The notes: generated by a model from the sequence alone, not told the origin. A DNA stretch of 34,571 nt from Campylobacteraceae bacterium (GCA_031274495.1 JAISQB010000028.1:1-34571); one strand, 5' to 3'; positions 1 through 8,118 are shown, counted from the stretch's first letter. Numbers and translations are program-made.

Positions 1-875
1 GCCTCCACGCTGCCCCACGCCACGTGCGGAGTTATGATAAAACGCTCCTGTTTTGTGAGGTTTGCCAAAGGCGAATCTATCCTCATAGGCTCTATCTCCA
101 ACACATCGCTTGCCGCGTATATCTTCTCATTCTCTATCGCTTCTGCCAAATCCGCCTCGTTTACGATGCCGCCGCGTCCGGTATTGACTATCACGGCGTC
201 TTGTTTTAAAAGCGCCAACTCTTTTTTGGCGATAAGACCTTTAGTCTGCTCGTTTAACGGCGCGTGTATCGTTACGATATCCGAACTTTTCAAAAGCTCG
301 TCTAAAGGAAGGCTTGGATAGAGCTCCTCTCTTGCAACGCCGGAGGTAGAATAATACGACACTTTCGCGCCAAAAACAGAGGCGATTTTGGCGACCTCTT
401 TTCCTATCGCGCCAAGCCCTATGATACCCCAATTTTTGCCGTCGATCTCATAAAACCTTCTATCAAGATTGGTGAAAATTCTACTCCCGCACCATTTGCC
501 TTTTTTCACATAACTATCGTAAAATTCGAGCCTTCCCACAAGCGCTAACACTAACATCATAGTGTGCTGCGCGACCGATTTGGTGGAGTAACCGGCAACA
601 TTTTTCACGCTAACGCCAAACTCTTTTGCGGCGTTTAGGTCTACATTGTTCATCCCCGTAGCCGAAAGCGCGATAAGTTTTAGTTTGGGCAGTTTTGCTA
701 ACAGTTCGCGGTCAAACACCACTTTGTTAGTTAGAACTATATCGGCATCGCGGGCGCGCTCATATTTTTCATCATTTTTTGTAGTTTTGTATATCGTGAG
801 TTCGCCAAAATCCCCAAAACACGAGAGATCAGCATCACTTCCCATAGTGTTAGCATCTAAAAAAACAAGTTTCAT
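1..875 (-). CDS. D-2-hydroxyacid dehydrogenase (glycerate dehydrogenase-like), 3' end cut by window
   Basis: NAD-dependent dehydrogenase of the D-isomer-specific 2-hydroxyacid family, probably acting on hydroxypyruvate/glycerate or a similar 2-ketoacid. The minus-strand frame opens at an ATG complementary to 873-875 (MKLVFLDANTMG) and runs off the left edge after about 291 residues. A Rossmann dinucleotide motif GLGAIGKEVAKIA is followed by the family signature VNTGRGGIVNEADL carrying the catalytic Arg, then LEIEPM (Glu) and TPHVAWGS (His), which completes the Arg-Glu-His triad. Its start codon directly abuts the TAG of the upstream HTH gene, so the two are probably co-transcribed. Only the last few residues are missing. 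The family is certain; the exact substrate is not. Confidence 0.85.
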   Translation of the reverse strand, partial: MKLVFLDANTMGSDADLSCFGDFGELTIYKTTKNDEKYERARDADIVLTNKVVFDRELLAKLPKLKLIALSATGMNNVDLNAAKEFGVSVKNVAGYSTKSVAQHTMMLVLALVGRLEFYDSYVKKGKWCGSRIFTNLDRRFYEIDGKNWGIIGLGAIGKEVAKIASVFGAKVSYYSTSGVAREELYPSLPLDELLKSSDIVTIHAPLNEQTKGLIAKKELALLKQDAVIVNTGRGGIVNEADLAEAIENEKIYAASDVLEIEPMRIDSPLANLTKQERFIITPHVAWGSVE

Positions 876-1562
876 CTATTCTGCTTCCCTTATCAATTCA
901 GCATCTTTTTTGATATATAAAACACCTTCGTCCTCAGCGATATCATCCGCGATACCAACGCTCCTTTGGGCTTGCGAGATAATCTCTTTTTTTCTTTTTT
1001 TGGAAAAACCCTTCGCCTTTAGATAGCTCTTCAACTCTCTCCAATCCGAAAAATCCCTATCCTCTTCGTCGTCGGCGTTCTCATCTCTTTTGGCGCGCCA
1101 TTTTTCCATACGCTCTTCAAAATTTGCCTCTATCGTGACCTTTTCCGCCTCATCCACGGGCTTTGCCAAAAGCGAACGGTTAGCGAGCGTTAGTATCGCT
1201 TTTAACTGTTCGTCGCGCTCTTTATAGATAGTCTCCAAAGCCACTCTTTGCTCGATTAAAAGCTGCTCTTTCTCTTTGATAAGCCGCTCTTTGTCTTTGT
1301 TTAACTCCGAATTTGTCGCCTTTAGCTCATCTATCTGCGAGATTAAAAGGTTGATATACCGCTCGTCGGGAACTGCGCTTTTTTTTTGGGTATTCACGCT
1401 TTTTGCGGCTAGGGGCGTTTTAGTTGGTTCATCTTCTAAAAGTATGTACCGCTCGTCGCCCTCCTGCACGATTTGCAAAGAGCCGCGCCTGATACGGTTA
1501 TAAATCGCCTCCTTTGTTATCCCCAGTTCCAAGGCGGCAGCAGCTACCGTTAGTTTTCTCAT
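876..1562 (-). CDS. HTH DNA-binding protein with central coiled coil
   Basis: A 228-residue protein. Residues about 1-45 (LGITKEAIYNRIRRGSL followed by a YILLED strand) look like an excisionase/MerR-type winged helix-turn-helix. Residues about 75-125 are a heptad-rich, charged coiled coil (ELKATNSELNKDKERL). The C-terminus has a second small basic/helical region (SDWRELKSYLKAKGFSKKRK). Proteins of this build are common in Campylobacterota and are usually annotated only as DNA-binding protein. It is the first gene of a two-gene minus-strand unit with the dehydrogenase. A TATAAT -10 candidate lies at 1594-1599 (minus sense) with direct repeats just upstream that could be its own operator. DNA binding is inferred from the fold; the target is unknown. 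Confidence 0.65.
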   Translation of the reverse strand: MRKLTVAAAALELGITKEAIYNRIRRGSLQIVQEGDERYILLEDEPTKTPLAAKSVNTQKKSAVPDERYINLLISQIDELKATNSELNKDKERLIKEKEQLLIEQRVALETIYKERDEQLKAILTLANRSLLAKPVDEAEKVTIEANFEERMEKWRAKRDENADDEEDRDFSDWRELKSYLKAKGFSKKRKKEIISQAQRSVGIADDIAEDEGVLYIKKDAELIREAE

Positions 1563-1620
1563 TGCGCTAACCTTATTTTGGTTTGTTTGTGTTATTATAG
1601 CAAAAAAGCCCGAAATAAGC

Positions 1621-1668
1621 CCAAAAAAGAGCTAACAAACACCAAAAAAAGAGCTTATTTGCTAACAA
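1621..1668. repeat. Direct repeats in the divergent promoter region
   Basis: CCAAAAAAGAGCT at 1621-1633 recurs as CCAAAAAAAGAGCT at 1642-1654, and GCTAACAA at 1631-1638 recurs at 1661-1668. The repeats lie between the divergent HTH gene and the DUF898 gene, upstream of a minus-strand TATAAT (1594-1599) and a plus-strand TATGATAAAAT (1670-1680). The placement suits an operator shared by both promoters. This is inference from position only. Confidence 0.3.
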
Positions 1669-1708
1669 GTTATGATAAAATTATGAAATTTTTTAAAAGG
1701 GGTACCTT

Positions 1709-2785
1709 ATGCAAGAAGAGATTGGGCTGCAAAAAAATGTGCCGTTTGAATTTCGCGGCAATGGGTGGGACTATTTTAAAGTCTGGATTGTAAACGCGCT
1801 GCTGACGCTTTTGACGCTTGGAATCTACTCGCCGTGGGCTAAAGTGCGCAACAATCAATACATCTACGCCAACTCATACCTTGGCGGAAGCGCTTTTGAA
1901 TATACGGCAAATCCTTTGCGTATTTTGCTGGGCAGGTTGATAGTCGTGGGCTTTTACGCGATATTTTTTATGGCGTTACAGTTTGGTTATTACGCGGTTG
2001 CGGGCATTATCACGGGGCTGTTTGTGTTATTGTTGCCGCTTTTTATCAGGCAGGCTATCGCGTTTAGGCTAAGATATACGAGATTTCACGGACTCTCTTT
2101 TCGCTTTAGCGCTACGATCGGGGACTTTTACAAATTTTTCCTTTTGCATCTGCTGCTAAATATCCTAACTCTTACCATCATATTCCCATATACGCACAAT
2201 GAATTTAAAAAGCTTGTCTTTACGAACTCCTCGTACGGCAATGTGCCGTTTGAATATGACGGGAAGGCGAGTAGTTTTTTCTTTTTGTATTTTGTGAAGA
2301 TGCTGCTTTTATCTTTGGCGCTGTTTTTTATCATATGTGTCATACTTTTCACGCTTGGTGTTCTTGGCGCCGAGAATGAATATGGTCATCCATTGTCCAT
2401 ATATTTTATAGTCATTACGCTTTTTTATACACTTATGCCTCTTTTTTACATTGGGCTTTTTATCGCCTCTTTTATACTGAGAGGTTCATTTGAGGCGTGG
2501 CTTGGGCAGATCGTCTACAATAAAACCTCCATCAAAGAGTTCAAAATGACAAACGAATGGAGCGCTTTTGACCTTTCTCTTATCTATATCACCAACTTTC
2601 TCCTCATAATCGTATCGCTTGGCTTTTTATACCCGTACGCGAAAATCAGACTCACAAAATACAAACTTAAAAATATGGGCTTTGAGTCCGTCTCGTTTGA
2701 AGATTTTGAGGGAGAGGCGCAAAGACAAAGAAGCGCGCTTGGCGAAGAGACGGCTGACTTTTTTGATTTTGATATAGGCTTTTGA
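1709..2785 (+). CDS. YjgN-type DUF898 multi-pass membrane protein
   Basis: A 358-residue inner-membrane protein of the YjgN/DUF898 family. The family signature appears near residues 25-45: a hydrophobic helix ending in LTLGIYSPWAKVR, followed by Y-A-N-S-YLGGSAFEY. The same pattern is repeated in the middle (NILTLTIIFPY, then SSYGNVPFEYDG) and near the C-terminus (VSLGFLYPYAKIR), so the protein looks like a triplicated module. About seven to eight membrane segments can be read. The start ATG at 1709 follows AAAAGGGG. The gene overlaps the downstream M48 protease gene at TGATG. DUF898 genes commonly sit next to M48 peptidase genes, which supports a shared but undefined envelope role. Confidence 0.85.
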   Translation: MQEEIGLQKNVPFEFRGNGWDYFKVWIVNALLTLLTLGIYSPWAKVRNNQYIYANSYLGGSAFEYTANPLRILLGRLIVVGFYAIFFMALQFGYYAVAGIITGLFVLLLPLFIRQAIAFRLRYTRFHGLSFRFSATIGDFYKFFLLHLLLNILTLTIIFPYTHNEFKKLVFTNSSYGNVPFEYDGKASSFFFLYFVKMLLLSLALFFIICVILFTLGVLGAENEYGHPLSIYFIVITLFYTLMPLFYIGLFIASFILRGSFEAWLGQIVYNKTSIKEFKMTNEWSAFDLSLIYITNFLLIIVSLGFLYPYAKIRLTKYKLKNMGFESVSFEDFEGEAQRQRSALGEETADFFDFDIGF

Positions 2786-3768
2786 TGCAGAGCTTTGAAG
2801 TTACCTATTATGACGGCAAATCTTCAAACGCGCGGCAGATAACGCTTGAAGTGCGCGATAATGTCGTACTTTTGAAGGAGCTTGGTATAGGCTACAACTT
2901 CGATATGTTGGGGGTCGGCGTCAAACTTAAAGGGACACCGCAGACGATTGATTTTGGGGATGGCTCATACTGCGTTTTGAAGACGGATGACCACTTTTCG
3001 CTGCCAAACGCAGGGTTTTCGAGATTTGTCTTGTGGCTTGAATCAAAAATGAGATACGCCCTCTTGTCGCTTTTTATCTTGGCGGGCGTAGCCGTTTTCA
3101 TACTAACATACGGAGGGGAGATGTTAGCCGATCTGTTAGCCGATAAAATTCCCCAAAGCGTGATTGAGAGAGTCAGCAAAGAGGCGCTTCGGTCTTTGGA
3201 TGAAGAGTATTTTCGGGAGTCAAATCTAACTAAAGAGCAGCAAGAGCATATCGCCTCAAGCTTTGGTAAACTGTTCGCGCAGGAAGAGCAAAATTACAAA
3301 ATACACTTTAGAGAGTCATCTTGGTTTGGCGCGAATGCGTTTGCGCTGCCATCCGGCGATATAGTGCTTTTGGACGCTCTTGTGAAGATGGATGAGGATG
3401 AAAAGTATCGCGGTATTATGGCGGTTTTGGCGCACGAAAAGGGGCACGTGGAGTATCGGCACGGAGTTAAAATGGTCATCAAATCCTCCGTCACCTCCGC
3501 GCTTTTAGGCTACCTCGTCGGTGACTTTTCGGGACTTATGACAAGTGTGGGCGCTTTCATAATGGAGGCGCAATATTCGCAAGAGTTTGAAAAAGAGGCC
3601 GACGCTTACGCGATAGCGGTGATGGATGGCAACAATATCTCCACAAAATATATAGCCGATATCTTTGAAAAGTTAAATTCCGACGCGGCAGATAATGTTA
3701 GTAAGATGTTTAGTTCGCATCCGGCGATGGGTGAAAGGATAAAAAATTTTAGAGAAGATAGAGAATAA
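2785..3768 (+). CDS. M48 family zinc metalloprotease, membrane-anchored
   Basis: Zinc metallopeptidase of the M48 (HtpX/Oma1/BepA-like) family. The zinc motif HEKGH is at about residues 217-221, and the third ligand Glu lies in EFEKEADAYAIAVMD. A single membrane helix spans about residues 90-112, with an N-terminal DUF-like region of about 85 residues before it and a C-terminal SSHPAMGERIKN motif that is typical of the family. The ATG at 2785 overlaps the DUF898 stop by one base (TGATG); a TTG one codon upstream (2782) is also possible. Translational coupling with the DUF898 protein suggests an envelope-maintenance pair; the substrate is unknown. Confidence 0.88.
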   Translation: MQSFEVTYYDGKSSNARQITLEVRDNVVLLKELGIGYNFDMLGVGVKLKGTPQTIDFGDGSYCVLKTDDHFSLPNAGFSRFVLWLESKMRYALLSLFILAGVAVFILTYGGEMLADLLADKIPQSVIERVSKEALRSLDEEYFRESNLTKEQQEHIASSFGKLFAQEEQNYKIHFRESSWFGANAFALPSGDIVLLDALVKMDEDEKYRGIMAVLAHEKGHVEYRHGVKMVIKSSVTSALLGYLVGDFSGLMTSVGAFIMEAQYSQEFEKEADAYAIAVMDGNNISTKYIADIFEKLNSDAADNVSKMFSSHPAMGERIKNFREDRE

Positions 3769-3792
3769 CCAAGGGGCAAGCCCTTGGTTATT
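3764..3792. terminator. Bidirectional stem-loop terminator between M48 gene and rpsU
   Basis: A perfect 12-bp inverted repeat, AATAACCAAGGG (3764-3775) and CCCTTGGTTATT (3781-3792), with a five-base loop. It contains the M48 stop codon and sits between convergent genes. The A/T-rich outer stem pairs give a short T-run in both directions. Confidence 0.75.
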
Positions 3793-3799
3793 TGCGTGA

Positions 3800-4012
3800 T
3801 TAGAGTCTTGATTCGTATCTGCGCAACATATAGAGCTTTTTGAGCATTTTTTTGCGCGCGCTGATTTTTTGTTTTTTGCGCTTTTCAGTCGCAGTTTCAA
3901 AATGTTTTCGCGCTCTGACTTCGGTAACTACCAAATTTCTGTCAACTTGCTTTTTAAACTTTCTGTACGCTTCTTCGAAAGACTCATTGGGATGAACCTT
4001 AATTCCGGGCAT
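3800..4012 (-). CDS. rpsU: 30S ribosomal protein S21
   Basis: Small-subunit protein S21, 70 residues, beginning [20 protein letters not shown] and ending in the conserved basic [10 protein letters not shown] tail. The open frame extends 11 codons upstream, but MPGIKV is the universal Campylobacterota start and is preceded by AAGGCGGTGATGAGG on the minus strand, so the start is set at 4012. The gene is monocistronic, flanked by the 3764-3792 terminator and by the divergent resolvase-like gene. Confidence 0.95.
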   Translation of the reverse strand: MPGIKVHPNESFEEAYRKFKKQVDRNLVVTEVRARKHFETATEKRKKQKISARKKMLKKLYMLRRYESRL

Positions 4013-4141
4013 CCTCATCACCGCCTTTCGTTTAAATTCCCGCATAAAATGCGGTTTAGGGCGGTATTGTAACCAAAATCGCGATAAATTGCAACTGCAC
4101 TTGGGATTTTAAAAATATTGACGAAGATATATATCTTTTTA

Positions 4142-4170
4142 TTGACTTTTTACGCCAAAAGAGTTATACT
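4142..4170 (+). promoter_or_regulatory. Sigma70-type promoter of the resolvase-like gene
   Basis: TTGACT (4142-4147) and TATACT (4165-4170) are separated by exactly 17 bases. The predicted transcript start near 4177 lies inside the longest possible reading frame (TTG at 4118), which argues that translation really begins at the GTG at 4199. Confidence 0.6.
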
Positions 4171-4198
4171 TGACTTTTATAATAGACAAAGGCGATCC

Positions 4199-4873
4199 GT
4201 GGCTGTCATTCTTTTGAAAAACAGAGATTTTCAGAGCAATATCACAATACAACAAAAGCAGATTTTAAAATACGCGCAGATCAGCGGCTTTAGCGTGCAC
4301 GCAACCGAGATAGATAACTCCTCCGGCGAGACCGTATTGGAGGAGCGAAAGAGCTTTAAAGGATTTTTGCGCTCCTTGAAGCCAAACGATACCGTGCTTA
4401 TCTACGACCTCTGGTCGCTTACTACTAAAGTGGACGAATTGGTCAAGATATTTGAGTGCCTGCTTCGCCGAAATATCACGCTGCATATCTGCAACAAACA
4501 CTTCGTCGTCTCAAATCAAACTCCGCTTTTTGATGTTTTGGAACTTTTGGCAAAACAGCGCGAACTAAATCTAAACCCCGAAAAAACCGTAAGCGTAGGA
4601 CGCCCCAAAGGCAGGATGTCAAGGTCGAAATTTGACGACAACAGAGCGCGGATAGTGAGTATGCTGGAACTTGGCTCATCGGTAAACCATATAGCAAAAG
4701 AGCTTGGATTTAGCCGCAGTTCGCTGAAGGATTATATCAATTCAAGGGATTTGAAAGAGTTGGCGAGTATCAAAAAGACGCTGCCAAAGCAGGACAATAA
4801 AAAAATAGACAAATTAATAGCGCAACAGGCACAAGCCTCCAAACAAGAGTGCGCTCTTATAGCACAAATCTAA
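4199..4873 (+). CDS. Resolvase/invertase-fold DNA-binding protein, catalytic residues apparently lost
   Basis: A 224-residue protein with the architecture of small serine recombinases. It has an N-terminal resolvase-like fold (residues about 1-110), then VGRPKG and a Hin-type helix-turn-helix (IVSMLELGSSVNHIAKELGFSRSSLKDYI). Hand alignment to the usual Y-x-R-V-S-T...Q motif puts LLKNRD over the active site, so the nucleophilic Ser and its Arg are replaced. The D-R-L-x-R motif is replaced by YDLWSLTT, losing both further catalytic Arg. Recombination is therefore unlikely and a regulatory or structural DNA-binding role is more plausible. GTG at 4199 with AAAGGCG upstream is preferred over TTG at 4118. 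It ends 14 bases before ccoG and is probably co-transcribed with it. Confidence 0.7.
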   Translation: MAVILLKNRDFQSNITIQQKQILKYAQISGFSVHATEIDNSSGETVLEERKSFKGFLRSLKPNDTVLIYDLWSLTTKVDELVKIFECLLRRNITLHICNKHFVVSNQTPLFDVLELLAKQRELNLNPEKTVSVGRPKGRMSRSKFDDNRARIVSMLELGSSVNHIAKELGFSRSSLKDYINSRDLKELASIKKTLPKQDNKKIDKLIAQQAQASKQECALIAQI

Positions 4874-4887
4874 AAGAAGGACATTTT

Positions 4888-6222
4888 ATGACATACAAGA
4901 AGATGCGTTATATAGGCTTTAGCCTTATAACTTTCGTGAGCTTAGTGCTGCCGTGGATAACCGTAGACGGCAAGCACTTTTTTCTGCTTAGCTTTGACAA
5001 AAAGCAGTTGCAGCTATTTTTTACGACATTTAATATGTCGGAACTTTGGCCTATGCTGTTTTTGCTTATCATCCTCTTTTTGGGGATATTTTTTGTAACG
5101 ACGCTGGGTGGGCGCGTATGGTGCGGGTGGGCGTGTCCTCAGACCATATTTAGGACCATATACCGCGACCTGCTTCAGACAAAGATATTTGGTCTTTATA
5201 AGAGTGTGGACAATAAGCAAAAGCCGATTGCCAAAGGCAAATGGATACAAAAAATCCTCGCGTTTTTGATCTTTAATATATTCGCGATAGCGGCGGCGGC
5301 GGACTTGTTGTGGTACTTTATCCCGCCCGAAGACTTTTTTGTCTATATCTTAGACCCGCTTGAAAATCGTATTACATTTGTAGTGTGGTTCATATTTACA
5401 ACTCTTATAATGGCATCAGCCGTTTTTATAAAAGAGAATTTCTGTACCTACGTCTGTCCGTATGTGAGGATCCAATCCACGATGTTAGACAACGATACGG
5501 TACAGACGATTTACGATCCCGTAAGAGGCGGTGTGATATATGGCTCAGATAAACAAAAGATAACAGGTAACAAAGATGAGGGCGAGTGCACAAGGTGCGA
5601 TGCGTGCGTTAGAGTATGCCCCACGCATATAGATATAAGAGCAGGAATGCAGCTGGAGTGCATCAACTGCTTGGAGTGTTCGGACGCGTGCGAAAAGGTG
5701 ATGAAAAGGCTCAGCCTCCCATCCCTTGTAAGATGGACCAGTCCCAACTCTGTGCAAAATAATGAAAAGGTCAAAGTTATCCGCTTTAGAACGGTGGCAT
5801 ATAGCATTGCGATTACGATAGCGCTGGTCGCACTTTTGTCTATGAGTACGACGAAGAAGAGTATGATATTGAACATCAACCGAGGCACAGAGCTATTTCA
5901 CCTATCAAAAGATAAAGCGAACATTGAAAATACATATAAATTTAAATTTGAAAATATAGACTCCAAAGAGCATATGTTCTACTTTGAAGTGCTAAATCCG
6001 GAGATAACGATAAAAACGCCAAGCGAACCGTTTAAATTAAGGGTGGGCGAAGTGAAAAGCAAAGTGGTGATACTCTCCACCGATATCAATTCATCTCTCA
6101 AAACTCAAAACGGCAAGCCGCTTCCCGTTACGATAAGGGCTTTCGCGACAGACAGCAAAGAGAAGATATATATAGAAAAAGAGGCTGCGTTTATCTATCC
6201 TAAAGCGGATAGTATCCGGTAG
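4888..6222 (+). CDS. ccoG: Cytochrome c oxidase accessory protein CcoG (FixG/RdxA)
   Basis: A 444-residue membrane iron-sulfur protein needed for assembly of cbb3-type cytochrome oxidase, proposed to act in copper reduction or handling. It has several membrane helices (residues about 10-30, 50-75, 125-150, 165-190 and 310-330). NapH-like cysteine motifs CGWACPQTIF and CTYVCPYVRIQ precede a double [4Fe-4S] ferredoxin cluster region CTRCDACVRVCP plus CINCLECSDAC. The C-terminal ~120 residues form the periplasmic FixG immunoglobulin-like domain. The start at 4888 is chosen because AGAAGG precedes it and MTYKKMRYIG matches the family start; the frame is open 13 codons further up. The cbb3 structural genes are not in the window. 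Confidence 0.92.
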   Translation: MTYKKMRYIGFSLITFVSLVLPWITVDGKHFFLLSFDKKQLQLFFTTFNMSELWPMLFLLIILFLGIFFVTTLGGRVWCGWACPQTIFRTIYRDLLQTKIFGLYKSVDNKQKPIAKGKWIQKILAFLIFNIFAIAAAADLLWYFIPPEDFFVYILDPLENRITFVVWFIFTTLIMASAVFIKENFCTYVCPYVRIQSTMLDNDTVQTIYDPVRGGVIYGSDKQKITGNKDEGECTRCDACVRVCPTHIDIRAGMQLECINCLECSDACEKVMKRLSLPSLVRWTSPNSVQNNEKVKVIRFRTVAYSIAITIALVALLSMSTTKKSMILNINRGTELFHLSKDKANIENTYKFKFENIDSKEHMFYFEVLNPEITIKTPSEPFKLRVGEVKSKVVILSTDINSSLKTQNGKPLPVTIRAFATDSKEKIYIEKEAAFIYPKADSIR

Positions 6223-6231
6223 CTTTTAGCA

Positions 6232-6250
6232 GGGCGTGGGGGGGGCGCCC
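6232..6250 (+). terminator. GC-rich hairpin after ccoG
   Basis: GGGCG (6232-6236) can pair with CGCCC (6246-6250) around a G-rich loop containing a run of nine G, followed by AAAAATTT. No clear T-run follows, so termination is only possible, not certain. Confidence 0.3.
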
Positions 6251-6316
6251 AAAAATTTACAATTAGTTCACAATGTAGAGTTAATATGCCGTTACAAATT
6301 TCGTAGGAGGAAATCT

Positions 6317-6691
6317 ATGAAGATGTTTAAAACAGCAGCGATCATTTCGCTTTTGACGATGCTTTGCGCGGTAAACGCAAGTGCGTGGGGCAAAAAAGAG
6401 CAGGGTATTTTGATAGGCGCGGCTGCGGCTTTGACACTGCCGCATCTACTTAACAACCACAGATACGATTCGTCCGGATATTACAACAACAACTTCCGCT
6501 ATTCGACGGACATTTTATATGCGCGTCCAAGTGCGCCGACAGTCGTAAATAAAGTCATATACGTGGAAAAAAATGGAAATGACCCAATGCACAGAAGGGC
6601 AAAATTTCACAACTATATACACGACCAACAGCAACCTACTCGTGTTATAGTTGAACACGCTGATGGTACGGTAACCATTATAGAGAGATAA
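6317..6691 (+). CDS. Small exported protein, family not recognised
   Basis: A 124-residue protein with a Sec signal peptide (MKMFKTAAIISLLTMLCAVNASA, cleavage likely after ASA). It then has a short Gly/Ala hydrophobic stretch (GILIGAAAALTLPHLL), an Asn/Tyr-rich region (YYNNNFRYS) and a C-terminal strand-like segment (PTRVIVEHADGTVTIIER). The Gly/Ala stretch plus N/Y-rich part resembles small glycine-zipper or YXWGXW-type periplasmic proteins, but no family can be named. The start at 6317 has a strong TAGGAGG, while the frame upstream of it is open but lacks coding character. A terminator follows directly. Confidence 0.75.
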   Translation: MKMFKTAAIISLLTMLCAVNASAWGKKEQGILIGAAAALTLPHLLNNHRYDSSGYYNNNFRYSTDILYARPSAPTVVNKVIYVEKNGNDPMHRRAKFHNYIHDQQQPTRVIVEHADGTVTIIER

Positions 6692-6697
6692 AAACTA

Positions 6698-6724
6698 TTT
6701 CGGCGCCATCACTCCGCGCCGAAA
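6698..6724 (+). terminator. Stem-loop terminator after the small exported protein
   Basis: TTTCGGCGC (6698-6706) and GCGCCGAAA (6716-6724) form a perfect 9-bp stem with a nine-base loop, just after the stop codon at 6691 and before rpmI. Confidence 0.6.
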
Positions 6725-6830
6725 TACTCTCAAATTCAATCCCTCTTAAGAATTTTTCAGATAAAATTATTGGCTTTGAAAAATGTTAAGTCTAAACAGA
6801 CAGTTTTCAAAAATTATGCAAGGAGTTTGT

Positions 6831-7025
6831 ATGCCGAAAATGAAAACGGTACGCGGAGCGGCAAAACGCTTCAAATCGGCTAAAAACCGCATCAAACGCG
6901 GGGCTGCTTTTAGAAGTCACATTTTGACGAAAAAGCCCTCAAAGCGTATGCGCGGATTGAAAGAGGCAAAATATGTTGATAGCACGAACGAACGCTCTAT
7001 CAAGATAATGCTTTGCCAAAGATAG
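6831..7025 (+). CDS. rpmI: 50S ribosomal protein L35
   Basis: Large-subunit protein L35, 64 residues, very basic ([15 protein letters not shown], with [15 protein letters not shown] in the middle). The start at 6831 is preceded by AAGGAG; upstream in-frame codons belong to the leader. It is followed by rplT after 95 bases, the conserved rpmI-rplT pair. The infC gene that heads this operon in many bacteria is at 23.1 kb instead, a split also known in other Campylobacterota. Confidence 0.95.
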   Translation: MPKMKTVRGAAKRFKSAKNRIKRGAAFRSHILTKKPSKRMRGLKEAKYVDSTNERSIKIMLCQR

Positions 7026-7065
7026 TTTATAGTTTTTGATTTAAATCATTCAGTTTTTGCAATCC

Positions 7066-7080
7066 CCCTGCAAGACAGGG
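7066..7080 (+). other. Short hairpin in the rpmI-rplT spacer
   Basis: CCCTG (7066-7070) pairs with CAGGG (7076-7080) around CAAGA, followed by the C- and G-rich stretch GTCCCCAAAGAGGGC. L20 is known to autoregulate by binding leader RNA in other bacteria; whether this small structure serves that purpose is speculative. Confidence 0.25.
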
Positions 7081-7120
7081 CAAGTCCCCAAAGAGGGCAC
7101 CAAAAGGTTAAGGAGAAAAA

Positions 7121-7480
7121 ATGGCAAGAGTAAAAACGGGCGTTATAAGACGCAGAAGACACAAAAAGGTTCTAAAACTCGCGCGCGGCTTTTTCAGCGG
7201 ACGCAGAAAACACTTTAGAAAAGCAAAAGAGCAATTAGAGAGAAGCTTAGTCTACGCATACCGCGACAGACGCGCCAAAAAGAGAGACTTCAGAAGACTC
7301 TGGATAACAAGAATCAACGCTGCGTGCAGACTAAACGACATCAGCTATTCAAGATTTATCAACGGTCTTGGCAAGGCTCAAATAGAACTCGACAGAAAGA
7401 TTTTAGCGCATTTAGCGATGAACGAACCCGAAAATTTCAGCGCAATAGTTGTCAAAGCAAAAGCTGCTTTAGAAAAATAA
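7121..7480 (+). CDS. rplT: 50S ribosomal protein L20
   Basis: Large-subunit assembly protein L20, 119 residues. It has the long basic N-terminal helix ([37 protein letters not shown]) and the globular C-terminal domain ([26 protein letters not shown]) at full family length. The ATG at 7121 follows AAGGAG. It is second gene of rpmI-rplT and is followed by a strong hairpin. Confidence 0.96.
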   Translation: MARVKTGVIRRRRHKKVLKLARGFFSGRRKHFRKAKEQLERSLVYAYRDRRAKKRDFRRLWITRINAACRLNDISYSRFINGLGKAQIELDRKILAHLAMNEPENFSAIVVKAKAALEK

Positions 7481-7492
7481 TTTATCATACCG

Positions 7493-7527
7493 CTCTATCT
7501 TCACGGCAACCGCCCACGAAGATAGAG
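7493..7527 (+). terminator. Stem-loop terminator after rplT
   Basis: CTCTATCTTC (7493-7502) and GAAGATAGAG (7518-7527) form a perfect 10-bp stem 12 bases past the rplT stop. No long T-run follows. Confidence 0.6.
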
Positions 7528-7671
7528 TCACCATCCATTTATCCCTTCACGGTTTTAATTTTAAATAGCATATTTTTTAACAAATCCGGAAATCTTTATA
7601 CGAAAATATTCAAAGTAATAGCGCCGTAATATATGGGGTTCCGGAGCAAATCCTGCGCTTTGGGCAAATAA

Positions 7672-7892
7672 AATTCGCATCAATTTCTCTGTCAGTCAAA
7701 GTGGTATCGGGTCATAAAAAGCTTTGAAGATTATGATGGACATATTCATCCCAAAGGGGAGGGGTAGATGTTTGTGATGACGGATGTGGTTTGTATTATT
7801 TGACGGAAAGTTTAAATATGCAGTGGGATAAATTTTCGCAAGACATTATCATTGATTCGCTTTCTGAATATATTATTGAAAAAAGTAGGTAA
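7672..7892 (+). pseudogene. Frameshifted relic resembling a DUF3601-type protein
   Basis: Two adjoining open stretches in different frames read as one family-like block. 7672-7767 encodes KWYRVIKSFEDYDGHIHPKGE and then stops; 7764-7892 continues as VDVCDDGCGLYYLTESLN and then MQWDKFSQDIIIDSL...EYIIE. The pattern Y-x-V-I-x-x-F-x-DYDG-x-x-HPxGE, then DDG-L, then QW, then YI recalls the small DUF3601 family as I remember it. There is no start codon or ribosome site, and part of the middle appears missing. The rest of 7528-8174 shows no gene. Confidence 0.4.
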
Positions 7893-8098
7893 GAAATAGC
7901 GGCACTTTTTCATATTTATGTGATGATGGAGCCACTAAAGGCAACGAATATCCTCTCTTATTTTAGCCCATCACATTTTCCATTTTGACCAATCGGACTT
8001 ACAAGGCACGACAATTTTATAATCAAACGATACGATAAGGATTTTTTATTGAACAAAGTCTTGGCGCGGGGTTGCATATTTTCTTCAAATAGCCATAA

Positions 8099-8118
8099 GG
8101 AGCGCTTTTAGAACGCTC
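8099..8118 (-). terminator. Stem-loop downstream of ilvD
   Basis: GGAGCG (8099-8104) and CGCTCC (8113-8118), with weaker pairing extending into the loop, lie about 55 bases past the ilvD stop on its strand. It is probably the ilvD terminator. Positions are hand-counted to within a base or two. Otherwise 7893-8174 holds nothing I can support. Confidence 0.35.

Noticed and set aside
1578-1793. 71-codon plus-strand ORF across the divergent promoter
   Set aside because: It overlaps the DUF898 start in another frame and consists of promoter-region sequence without a ribosome site.
4118-4198. Upstream TTG start for the resolvase-like gene
   Set aside because: A good promoter (TTGACT-17-TATACT) lies inside this stretch, so it would not be transcribed; GTG at 4199 has a ribosome site.
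4199-4873. Active transposon resolvase or invertase with invertible DNA
   Set aside because: Catalytic Ser and Arg positions are replaced, and no inverted crossover sites or transposase were seen nearby.
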